DNA from: Flavobacterium sp. CF136
Lineage (GTDB): Bacteria > Bacteroidota > Bacteroidia > Flavobacteriales > Flavobacteriaceae
Direction of reading: 5' to 3'
DNA length: 64,000 nt
NCBI RefSeq assembly: GCF_000282055.1
Contig: NZ_AKJZ01000051.1
Span: 1-64,000 of the forward strand
A model generated the notes under the pieces. It saw only the letters and a list, made by a program, of their open reading frames with translations, had not been told where the DNA came from and did not search any database. Made by a program: the position numbers and the translations under genes. Positions 25,669 to 34,040 of the stretch are shown here, one piece after another. How positions within the stretch are numbered: position 1 is the first letter of the stretch; each line of letters opens with the position of its first letter.

Positions 25669-28416
25669 TTATTTTACATTTACAACATAAGAACCCGATG
25701 GCAAAGTCAGTACAATGTTGTTATTTTCGGTTTTATAAGAAGATTTATCCAATTTCTGATTGTTCACCATTATCGATGAAGCATTGTTTGTTGGCAAATA
25801 CACTACTGCCGATGAATTGGCCGGAATGGTAATTTCCCACTGCAAAGTATTTTTGCCTTTCTTCCAATCACTTTTGATTAAGCCATAAATTGATTCATAC
25901 GACGCATTTACAAAAGTCAAACCAGCGTTGAAATCCGGTTTCATAATGATTTGTTTGAAACCCGGAGTTTCGGGATTGCTCTTGATTCCCGCAATATTTT
26001 CGTAGTACCAGATTAATAAATCGCCCAAGAGCATTACGTGATTTTGCGAATTCATTGATGGATCTGCAGTATTTCCGTTCCATAATTCCCAAATGGTTGT
26101 TGCACCATTTTCTACCATATAACCCCAGCTTGGGTAGGTTTTATTCGATGCCAGTTTGAAAGCCAAATCACCTCTTCCGAAGTTGGTTAATGTTCGCATC
26201 AAGAATTGCGTTCCGATTACGCCTGTACTGATATGACCGCTTTTGGTCACCTCAACTTCGTGCACCATATTTTGGAAAACCTTGTCAATTAAGTTTTCAG
26301 GAACCATTCCAAATGCCAAAGGCAAGACATTTGCAGTTACCGTATTATTGGCATAGTAGTTTTTTTCTGTATTCAAAAATTTGGCGTTGAATGCTTTTTT
26401 TATTCTGGTTTTCAAATCATCATAATGAGCAATGTCAGCATCGGCATTGGCGATTTTGGCAAACTTTTTTATTATGTTTAATAACTGATAATAAAACGCA
26501 CTCGACAACAATTGTCCATCCGTCAAACGGGCTGGATCTTTGGAACGGATCAGTTCTAATGATTCCGGCGGAACGCACCAATCACCGTATTTGTCCTTGT
26601 CCATTAAATCATTTTGAAGATAATTTTCTTCCATATACACCATCCATTTTTTCATCGATGGATATTGTTTTTTGATCACTTCCGCATCGCCAAATTGTTG
26701 GTACAGCATATCGCCCACCGTAATATACGTTCCCGGCCAGGTCACATTATCGCCGTAATAACGCCAGAATGCCGGCGCCACATCTGGCAATCCGCCATCC
26801 TGCGTTTGAGAGTATTTGATATCATCCAGCCATTTGGCATACAAAGTCTGGTTATCGAATAAAAAACTTTCGCCGTAAGCACCTGTAGTTCGATCTCCCA
26901 ACCAAGGCTGACGCTCGTTTCGCTGTGGACAGTCGATTGGCATTCCTTTGTAATTTCCGCTGATTCCCCACCAGGCATTTTTGAAAATCTGGTTCATCGT
27001 CGCATCCGAAGATTCGAAAGTTCCCGTTGTTTTGATATCGTCATACACCACTTTTCCGATGAAATTATCCAAAGTTGGTTTGGTCGGAAAACCTGAAATT
27101 TCTACAAAACGGAAACCGTGAAATATAAAGCGGGGTTCCCAGATTTCTTCACCTTCGCCTTTCAAAGTATAAATATCAGTCGTTTTCGCATCACGCAAAT
27201 TGGCAATGTACAGCGAACCATCAGCCTGTAAAGACTCGGCAAATTTCATTGTGATTTGGTCACCGCTTTTTCCTTTTACTTTCAGTTGCAACCAGCCCAC
27301 CATATTTTGACCCATATCCAAAATATACTTTCCTTTTGCAGTCGCTTTAATCGAAATCGGTTTTACTTCGCCCATTATTTTCATATTCGGCATCATCTGC
27401 GCTTCATAAAAACCGCCCGGTTCCTGAACGTATCTGGCGTTTACCCAATTTTTATCGTCAAAACTAGTCGTCGCCCAGCCTTTCATTTCCTTGCGGGCAT
27501 CGTATTCTTCGCCGTCGTATTCGTTATTGGACAAAATCGGTCCGTCAGTAGTTAATTTCCAGGTGTCGTCAGTTCGGATGATGTCTTTGGTTCCATCTGT
27601 ATACTCGACAAATAACTGCAAAGCCATTTTTGGAAAACCAAATGATTTGATTTTATACGGTTTGTAATCCTGACGCATCGCAAAAAAACGTCCGTTTCCT
27701 AAAATCGTTCCCAGCATATTTTTGCCTTCTTTCAGTTGAGAAGTCACATCAAAAACATTGTATTTTACGTTTTTGGTATAATCCGTAGGAACGGGTGCCA
27801 AAACCTGATCGCCAATTTTATTTCCGTTGATGTACAGCTCATACAAGCCCATTCCTATAATATACACCTTGGCATTTTTGATTGGTTTTTTCAAATCAAT
27901 TTCTTTTCGCAAATAACGGGCTGATAATCGTGAATACTGGGAAACACTGTCGTCCTTCGATAATTTTTCATACCCAATCCAACGCGTCGATTTCCAGTCG
28001 GCATAGGTTAAAATACCAATGCCGAAATGAGCGTTTTCCGCCGATTTAATTTCTCCTTTATTCGTAAAAACAGTTACTTTCCAAAACGCATTTTGTCGGT
28101 CTCCCAACTTTTTTCCGTTGTAAATAATATTAATAGATTCGTTGCTTGTTACTTTTCCGCTATCCCATAAATCGGCTTTGTTGGCATTCAAATTTTCTAA
28201 AGTCGAAGCGACCATAATTTGATACGCCGTTTGTTTTACATCATTCACATCCGACTTTATCTGCCAGCTCAAACGGGGTTGCACCACATCAATTCCTTCC
28301 GGATTGTTCAGCATTTCGCATTGCAGATTGGTTACGCTGATTTTGTTTTGGGCTTGTGCCAAAGAAAAACAGAGCAATGCAATGAGAATGAATGTATGTA
28401 GAAATGATTTTTTCAT
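25669..28416 (-). CDS. GH78 alpha-L-rhamnosidase (first of two)
   Basis: This 915-residue protein has a signal peptide ending SLAQA near residue 22. It shows the GH78 order: N-terminal fibronectin-like domain with LQCEMLNNPEGIDVVQPRLSW, two beta-sandwich domains, an (alpha/alpha)6 barrel and a C-terminal beta domain. The catalytic region contains DCPQRNERQPWLGD (general acid Glu region) and TTIWELWNG (general base Glu region). GH78 enzymes cleave terminal alpha-L-rhamnose, present in RG-I backbones and RG-II side chains. The second GH78 at 35477 differs in active-site surroundings (PQREKLGWLEE), so the two probably cut different linkages. Confidence 0.93.
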   Translation of the reverse strand: MKKSFLHTFILIALLCFSLAQAQNKISVTNLQCEMLNNPEGIDVVQPRLSWQIKSDVNDVKQTAYQIMVASTLENLNANKADLWDSGKVTSNESINIIYNGKKLGDRQNAFWKVTVFTNKGEIKSAENAHFGIGILTYADWKSTRWIGYEKLSKDDSVSQYSRLSARYLRKEIDLKKPIKNAKVYIIGMGLYELYINGNKIGDQVLAPVPTDYTKNVKYNVFDVTSQLKEGKNMLGTILGNGRFFAMRQDYKPYKIKSFGFPKMALQLFVEYTDGTKDIIRTDDTWKLTTDGPILSNNEYDGEEYDARKEMKGWATTSFDDKNWVNARYVQEPGGFYEAQMMPNMKIMGEVKPISIKATAKGKYILDMGQNMVGWLQLKVKGKSGDQITMKFAESLQADGSLYIANLRDAKTTDIYTLKGEGEEIWEPRFIFHGFRFVEISGFPTKPTLDNFIGKVVYDDIKTTGTFESSDATMNQIFKNAWWGISGNYKGMPIDCPQRNERQPWLGDRTTGAYGESFLFDNQTLYAKWLDDIKYSQTQDGGLPDVAPAFWRYYGDNVTWPGTYITVGDMLYQQFGDAEVIKKQYPSMKKWMVYMEENYLQNDLMDKDKYGDWCVPPESLELIRSKDPARLTDGQLLSSAFYYQLLNIIKKFAKIANADADIAHYDDLKTRIKKAFNAKFLNTEKNYYANNTVTANVLPLAFGMVPENLIDKVFQNMVHEVEVTKSGHISTGVIGTQFLMRTLTNFGRGDLAFKLASNKTYPSWGYMVENGATTIWELWNGNTADPSMNSQNHVMLLGDLLIWYYENIAGIKSNPETPGFKQIIMKPDFNAGLTFVNASYESIYGLIKSDWKKGKNTLQWEITIPANSSAVVYLPTNNASSIMVNNQKLDKSSYKTENNNIVLTLPSGSYVVNVK

Positions 28417-28434
28417 AAGTTGTAATTTTTATTT

Positions 28435-28527
28435 CACGCAGATTTCGCAGATTTAGGCAGATTTTGTTTGAATAAGATTGAGATAAAAATCTGCGTTTAT
28501 CTGCTTAAATCCGTTCAAATCTGCGTG
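28435..28527. repeat. Family C GCAGATTT-type inverted repeat
   Basis: CACGCAGATTT and AAATCTGCGTG are the outer arms; inside are further GCAGATTT units and their inverses. The whole element fits in the 120-base gap between two PUL genes. Confidence 0.8.
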
Positions 28528-28536
28528 CAATTCTTT

Positions 28537-30111
28537 TTATTCCGCCACTAATTTCTCCAATTTTTCTGAAACCCCAATCTCTTTTCCATTCTTAAAAATC
28601 CTAAACCCTTTTCCTTTACCATATTTCTCCCCTGTTTTATCCCAAAGAATCGTAATAATATTCCCGTGATACAACACATTATCCAGACAAAACCAATCCC
28701 ATTTTTCTTGTGGAATCAAAGGATTAACCTCAATTTTTTCATCCGCTCTTGGGCGTAAACCCACCAATCCTGTAATCATCAAATCGTTAAAAGTCGAATG
28801 GTTGTAATAACGGCTACGCTCTCTGTCGCCCATTAACCAATAACCTGTTGTTTCGTCCAGATATTCTCCGATATAAGGTTTTCCTCTGTAATATTGCGAC
28901 TGCACATACAAATCCATTTGTTTGAAATAATCGGTTTTGGCAACGAAAGTTTGGTCGTAATTATTCAAAACATTGGCCAAAGCCGTCAAGGTTTGTGAAC
29001 TCGCAAAAGGCCAAATCGCGCCGTCCCATTCGCAGGTTCCGGTTCCGTGGGTTCTAAAACGAGGACTTCTGCGCTCTGCTGTTGTCAAACCAAAAGGAGC
29101 CGAAAATCCTTTTTCATCCTTAATCTGTTCCCAGGCTTTTTCAAAACCTTTGCCTTTTTGTGGCAGGTTAAAATACCACGGAATAAAACCGATCGCCTCT
29201 CTTACCTGAGCAAGCGTATCTTTTTCGGTAAATGTTTCAAAGAATTCACTTTTCTCATTCCACAATTTGGTTTCCACCAATTGTTGTAAAACATCAGCTT
29301 TGGCTTTAAATTTAGTCTCCGCTTCTTTATCGCCTTTCATCGATGCCATTTTCGAAATCGCCACAGCATTTCCAAACATATAACTGTTAATCGTTGGTCT
29401 TGCATTTTGTACTTTTCGCCCGCCACTCAACGATTCTTCCATACCATCCTTTACATCGTGTTGCCAAAACAAACCATCTTTACGCTGGCGGTCTTTTTCC
29501 CAAACCGCATAATCCGTTACCATATCCGGGTACAAATCCAATAAGAATTTTTCATCCTTATTCACCAAATAACGATTGTACAACGCATCTGCCGTCCAAC
29601 TGCTGAATTTATACAATTTGTTCATCGGTTTTCCTTCATTGCCACGGTACCAAATTTTGACATCCTGCTCAATGTACTGCGGATCGTGCACCCAACGAAA
29701 TTCGTTAATATGATGACCCACTGCACAAGCAATCAAATTGTATTTATCGGCATACGAACGGTCCACCAAAAACTCAGTAATTCCGAAACCAAGTGGTGTT
29801 TTCTTGATGTGTTTTCGAGCCGTCCACCAACGATAATAATAAATCTCCTCAAAATTTTGCTGTGGACATTCAAACAACGGAATATTCTTTTCCATCCAAG
29901 TCCACGCACTATCATTCGGAATCGCAAATTTCAGATTCTCGTCTTCCATCGTATTGAAATAATCCACATAATACTTGAAATTATCGGCTTTCAAAACAAC
30001 CGAAGTTCCTTTTTTAGAATGCCCCGCACCCGATTTACATCCGCTGTTTAAAGCCGAAATCAGGATCACAATCGCCATTATTTTGTATTTTAATTGGTGT
30101 AACATATTCAA
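28537..30111 (-). CDS. MGH1-like (alpha/alpha)6 glycoside hydrolase lipoprotein
   Basis: This 524-residue protein has a lipoprotein signal ending ALNSGC (Cys25). The rest resembles the trehalase/GH63/mannosylglycerate-hydrolase (MGH1) group of (alpha/alpha)6 barrels, with KFSSWTADALYNRYL, FWQHDVKDGMEESLSGG, GTGTCEWDGAIWPFASSQT and a C-terminal EYLDETTGYWLMGDRERSRYYNHS block. Acidic residues in DGMEES and WDGAIWPF are the likely catalytic sites. The GH142 beta-L-arabinofuranosidases of RG-II loci have this fold, so arabinofuranose or another side-chain sugar is plausible. The family number is not certain. Confidence 0.72.
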   Translation of the reverse strand: MNMLHQLKYKIMAIVILISALNSGCKSGAGHSKKGTSVVLKADNFKYYVDYFNTMEDENLKFAIPNDSAWTWMEKNIPLFECPQQNFEEIYYYRWWTARKHIKKTPLGFGITEFLVDRSYADKYNLIACAVGHHINEFRWVHDPQYIEQDVKIWYRGNEGKPMNKLYKFSSWTADALYNRYLVNKDEKFLLDLYPDMVTDYAVWEKDRQRKDGLFWQHDVKDGMEESLSGGRKVQNARPTINSYMFGNAVAISKMASMKGDKEAETKFKAKADVLQQLVETKLWNEKSEFFETFTEKDTLAQVREAIGFIPWYFNLPQKGKGFEKAWEQIKDEKGFSAPFGLTTAERRSPRFRTHGTGTCEWDGAIWPFASSQTLTALANVLNNYDQTFVAKTDYFKQMDLYVQSQYYRGKPYIGEYLDETTGYWLMGDRERSRYYNHSTFNDLMITGLVGLRPRADEKIEVNPLIPQEKWDWFCLDNVLYHGNIITILWDKTGEKYGKGKGFRIFKNGKEIGVSEKLEKLVAE

Positions 30112-30127
30112 ATTATTTTAATTTTTT

Positions 30128-30234
30128 GGGCGTGACCCTCCGTAAAAACTTCGGGTCGTGCTGTACGTTCCCGCTTTTTTTTATTCGGCTGAAAAAGCCT
30201 CTCAAAAAAAGAGCTCCACTTCCATCACTCACGC
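30128..30234 (-). repeat. Family A structured dispersed repeat, copy 4 (inverted, degenerate)
   Basis: Its reverse complement begins GCGTGAGTGATGGAAG and ends with GTTTTTACGGAGGGTCACG, matching the end of copy 2 almost base for base. The middle has diverged. It lies between the MGH1-like gene and the nuclease-like orphan. Confidence 0.75.
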
Positions 30235-30254
30235 GGACACAATATTCGTTTTAA

Positions 30255-30279
30255 GACCTGACAGGTTTTTGAAACCTAG
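30255..30279. repeat. Family E palindrome, degenerate copy
   Basis: GACCTGACAGGTTTTTGAAACCT is a degenerate relative of the perfect ACCTAACAGG palindrome at 49765. It follows a family A repeat in the same gap. Confidence 0.5.
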
Positions 30280-30306
30280 AGTCAATAAATTAATTAATAC
30301 TCATTT

Positions 30307-31305
30307 TTATTCCCAAGGAAATTTCATCTGCCCAGGATTCCAAAAAAACACTTTATTATCTATTTCAAAAGAAATTGGCTTTTGTGATTCTATTGTTTTT
30401 GAGCTATTATTTTCACGCACCATTTCTATCATTTTTATCTCCACAAGTTCATCCATTTCATCTTTTAATTTTAGAATTTCATTTGGAACATTCCCAACCC
30501 ATTCACTCAAAAACACAGAATCCAGATTCCAACCATTTGTTTGCATTTTTTGTGAAAAAAGAAAAGCAAACTCAATTGTTTTAGTTTCATTATTCAAAAT
30601 ATCAGCAACCATTTTTTTTAATAATTCATTAGGAAGACTTTCAAATCCTGTGTTAAGAATAATAATTCCAGCATTTTTAAAATTAGGATTCAATTTTTTA
30701 TATTGTTTGATTTGATCGCTAGCAGATTTGAATTGATTTTTAATTGTGTTTTTTACAAGACGATGGTAATCAAATGTCAAATCTCCAAAATCAAGCAAAG
30801 GATCAATATTAATAGCATAGTCAACTCTATCTTTAAAAAGTTTTGCAATACTTTTTTGTCTATCTTTATTTTCAAGGCTATCTTCTTGTAAATCTTTCAA
30901 TTCTAAAAGTATATCATTAATGTAAAAATCAGGAGTTCTTTTTTCTGTTTCAGAAATTTTACTCCCTCCTATTGAATTAATAATTCTTTCAAAATCTACT
31001 TCTCCAAAACGTGGTATCTGAATTAAACTCATATTTAAATTACCTCTATCAGGAAAAGCTGAAAATGAAAAACCTTGATTTTTAGCAAGATGATATGCAT
31101 CTAAAAAATCACCCGTCTCTTTTTCACATAATTGATCTATTAATTTATCAATCTTTATTTCAGAACATATAAAATAGTCTTGAGTAACTGAAATATTATA
31201 AATTTTAGACACATTAAAAACATCTTTATTAATCAAAATAACACATTGTGCAAAATGATTAACTTTTCTATTATATGCATAAAAACAAGCTCTTAATATA
31301 TCCAT
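30307..31305 (-). CDS. PD-(D/E)XK nuclease-like orphan protein inside the PUL
   Basis: This 332-residue protein has no signal peptide and matches no carbohydrate family. TPDFYINDILLELKDL has the PD-(D/E)XK layout, with Asp126, Glu135 and Lys137 in order after a helix. The rest is Lys- and Asn-rich, mostly helical. It is visibly more AT-rich than its neighbours: two sampled 60-base lines (30721 and 30841) have 16 and 15 G+C. A cytoplasmic nuclease-like protein between a GH95 and an MGH1-like gene looks like an insertion of foreign cargo. No recombinase or terminal repeat is visible. It could be a defence or restriction-type protein. Confidence 0.6.
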   Translation of the reverse strand: MDILRACFYAYNRKVNHFAQCVILINKDVFNVSKIYNISVTQDYFICSEIKIDKLIDQLCEKETGDFLDAYHLAKNQGFSFSAFPDRGNLNMSLIQIPRFGEVDFERIINSIGGSKISETEKRTPDFYINDILLELKDLQEDSLENKDRQKSIAKLFKDRVDYAINIDPLLDFGDLTFDYHRLVKNTIKNQFKSASDQIKQYKKLNPNFKNAGIIILNTGFESLPNELLKKMVADILNNETKTIEFAFLFSQKMQTNGWNLDSVFLSEWVGNVPNEILKLKDEMDELVEIKMIEMVRENNSSKTIESQKPISFEIDNKVFFWNPGQMKFPWE

Positions 31306-31369
31306 TAATTCACATTTTTAATTATTAAATATTCAGTTCATTCAATATCATCGTATAATAATTAAACTA

Positions 31370-33835
31370 TCAATTCGCAGAAAAACTAAACGTCTGCCCT
31401 GCTTTCATCTCCACATCATATTCATTATACTTTGGCAATTGTACTTTCGGCAATTTTACTTCTTTAGAAATGATTGGTTTCTTTACTTCCACATCATAAA
31501 ACAACGGATTCGGGTTTTTACCTTTTGCTTTTTTAAGTACAATCCCTTTGTCTGCTTTTAAGGTGTTTTCCAATTTCAATCTGCAGTTTCCTCCTAATTT
31601 TGAGTACACTTTCAAAGTCGAAACTTTATTGTTTTTCCAGGTCATATCAATTACAAATCCGCCTCGGGTAACCAAACCTTGGATGCTTCCGTCTTTCCAA
31701 ACCGTTGGTAAAGCAGGCAATAAATGAATCGCATCTTCCTGACTCTGCATCAGCATTTCGGCGATTCCGGCAGTACAGCCAAAGTTCCCGTCAATCTGAA
31801 ACGGTTGGTGCGCATCCAGCATATTTGGATAGGTTCCACCACCTTTTCTTTGGTCAGCGGTTACCAAATGCAATTGGTCTTGGATTAATTTATAGGCGTG
31901 ATTCCCGTCTAATAATCTTGCCCATAAATTCACTTTCCAGCCCATAGACCAGCCTGTCGATTCGTCTGTTCTGTAAATCAGGGATTGTTTGGCTCCTTCG
32001 AATAATTCAGGTGTTTTGATTGGCGAAATCTGATTACTCGGAAACAAGCCGTACAAATGCGAAACGTGTCGGTGATTGTCTTTTGGGTTGTCCCAATCGT
32101 CCTGCCATTCCTGCAACTGACTGTGTTTTCCAATTTTCATCGGAGGCATTTTGGCCAAAGCATCGCTTAATTTTTTAGTATAATTTTCATCCGGAGCAAC
32201 TAGTTTCGAAGCTTTAATCACATTCGAAAACAAATCAAAAACCAATTGATTGTCCATTGTAGTTCCCGAAGCAATAGTCGATTTTCCGGTTCCGCCAGCG
32301 TGTGTGTTTTCAGGCGAACTTGATGGTACCACCACCAAATATCCTGTATTTGGATCGGTAATCATAAAATCCAAAAAGAAATCGGCAGCACCTTTTATTA
32401 CAGGATAAATTTCTTTTAAATAATTGATATCGCCGGTGTACAAATAGCGCTCCCACAAATCCTGCGAAACCCAGGCACCGCCAGTCATCCACATTCCAGA
32501 CGCAGCCGAATCAACCGGAGCGGTTACGCGCCAGATATCAGTATTGTGGTGCAAGACCCAGCCATTCGCATTGTACATTGTTTTGGCTGTTTCTGCTCCC
32601 GCAACACTCAATTCTTTTGCCATTTGGATAAAAGGCTCGTGCATTTCGGTAAGATTGGTGACTTCTGCAGGCCAGTAATTCATCTCAGCATTGATGTTTG
32701 TGGTGTATTTACTGTCCCAAGGCGGAGTGACCATATCATTCCAAATTCCCTGTAAATTAGCAGGCTGACCGCCCGGCTGTGAACTTGAAATCAATAAATA
32801 ACGTCCGAATTGAAAATACAAACTAGCCAATTGCGGATCGAACTCCTTTTTGAAATCACGAATTCTTTCGTTAGTTGGTTTTTTGATGGCATCATTTGAA
32901 CCTAAATCCAACGCCACTCTGTTGAAGAACTTTTGATAATAAGCAACGTGTGCTTTTTTGATAGTTTCAAAATCTTTCGAAATTGCTTTCTCCAAATATA
33001 CTTTGCTTTTCGCTACTTCGTCTTCGGTAATATCCTGATAATTTTTGAAATTGGTTGCTATCGAAATGTAAAGCGTCACTTCATCGGCTTTGTTGATGAT
33101 TAGGATTCCGTTGCTTGCCGAAACTTCTCCGCCTTTATTTTTGGCTTCGATTCTTCCCTGAAATTTTACTTTTCCTTTTACGCCTTCAAAATTCGTCCCA
33201 ACTCCCGAAAGGATAATTTGGTTGCCTTCTGTCGAAGGAACGGTTTTGTCAATCGGGCTGTTCATAAAAACATTCGCCGTAATTTGTCCCGGCTGGCTTG
33301 CCGACAATTTTACGACAATCACCTGATCTGAAAACGAAGTCAATATTTCTCTGGTAAATTCTATTCCGTTTACCGTGTATTTTACTTTTGCCGAAGCGTT
33401 TTCGATATCCAAATCGCGGTAATAATTGGTATATTTTTGATGTCCAGGAAACGAAATATAAGCACTCCCAAAAGTCTGATACGGCATTCCGTCGTTGGTC
33501 TGCGACATAATATCACGTGTTGCCAAATCCTGTGCTTCATCAAATTTACCTTCGAAAACCAGCTTTCGCACTTTTGGCAAAGCCTCGATTGATTTGGTAT
33601 GTGCATTACTGTTTGGTGAACCTGCCCAAATGGTTTCTTCATTTAATTGCAGACGCTCTACAGCGGGATCGCCAAAAACCATTGCCCCCAAACGGCCGTT
33701 ACCCAAAGGCAAAGCTTCATTCCAGATGGTGGCGGGTTTGTTGTACCACAATTTTAGTTCGCTTTTGCTTTGCGCTGTTGAGGCGAAGGAAACAATTCCG
33801 AAACAGAGGGCTGTTATTTTATTTTTAAACTTCAT
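31370..33835 (-). CDS. GH95 alpha-L-fucosidase/alpha-L-galactosidase
   Basis: This 821-residue protein has a signal peptide ending ASTAQ near residue 21. It has the GH95 N-terminal block ELKLWYNKPATIWNEALPLGN and the (alpha/alpha)6 motifs NINAEMNYW (the two catalytic-site Asn), YRTDESTGWSMGW (acid Glu) and FQIDGNFGCTAGIAEM (Asp base). The family cleaves terminal alpha-L-fucose or alpha-L-galactose, both found on pectic RG-II and xyloglucan. L-galactose in RG-II side chain A makes that specificity plausible here. Its upstream gap contains a family A repeat, and the AT-rich orphan gene follows 64 bases downstream. Confidence 0.92.
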   Translation of the reverse strand: MKFKNKITALCFGIVSFASTAQSKSELKLWYNKPATIWNEALPLGNGRLGAMVFGDPAVERLQLNEETIWAGSPNSNAHTKSIEALPKVRKLVFEGKFDEAQDLATRDIMSQTNDGMPYQTFGSAYISFPGHQKYTNYYRDLDIENASAKVKYTVNGIEFTREILTSFSDQVIVVKLSASQPGQITANVFMNSPIDKTVPSTEGNQIILSGVGTNFEGVKGKVKFQGRIEAKNKGGEVSASNGILIINKADEVTLYISIATNFKNYQDITEDEVAKSKVYLEKAISKDFETIKKAHVAYYQKFFNRVALDLGSNDAIKKPTNERIRDFKKEFDPQLASLYFQFGRYLLISSSQPGGQPANLQGIWNDMVTPPWDSKYTTNINAEMNYWPAEVTNLTEMHEPFIQMAKELSVAGAETAKTMYNANGWVLHHNTDIWRVTAPVDSAASGMWMTGGAWVSQDLWERYLYTGDINYLKEIYPVIKGAADFFLDFMITDPNTGYLVVVPSSSPENTHAGGTGKSTIASGTTMDNQLVFDLFSNVIKASKLVAPDENYTKKLSDALAKMPPMKIGKHSQLQEWQDDWDNPKDNHRHVSHLYGLFPSNQISPIKTPELFEGAKQSLIYRTDESTGWSMGWKVNLWARLLDGNHAYKLIQDQLHLVTADQRKGGGTYPNMLDAHQPFQIDGNFGCTAGIAEMLMQSQEDAIHLLPALPTVWKDGSIQGLVTRGGFVIDMTWKNNKVSTLKVYSKLGGNCRLKLENTLKADKGIVLKKAKGKNPNPLFYDVEVKKPIISKEVKLPKVQLPKYNEYDVEMKAGQTFSFSAN

Positions 33836-33920
33836 ATTTTATACTTTATAGGCAATGCCCTAATTATTTTTTAACCACAAATTGCACAAATTATCACAAA
33901 TTTCTTCAAGTTACGAGAGT

Positions 33921-34035
33921 GCGTGAGGGATAGAAGCTGGCTACCGAAGTAGCGCGGATAGCCCGACCCGATTTGGGAAAGGGGGCAACTAAGCGGTTTC
34001 GAGAGTTGCCCCCTTTTTCAAATTGGGTCACGCCC
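33921..34035 (+). repeat. Family A structured dispersed repeat, copy 3
   Basis: It begins GCGTGAGGGATAGAAGC, continues TACCGAAGTAGCGCGGATAG exactly as in copy 1, holds a strong AAAGGGGGCAACT/AGTTGCCCCCTTT hairpin and ends GGGTCACGCCC. The hairpin lies between the esterase and GH95 genes and could attenuate or stabilise the operon mRNA. Confidence 0.85.
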
Positions 34036-34040
34036 AACTA

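Noticed and set aside
28435..28527. CRISPR-like array in the GCAGATTT repeats
   Set aside because: Units are too short and irregular, have no spacers of constant length, and no cas genes are nearby.
30158..30715. 185-codon plus-strand open frame opposite the nuclease-like gene
   Set aside because: It is antisense to the PD-(D/E)XK-like gene and runs through a repeat; the minus-strand frame is longer and has a motif.
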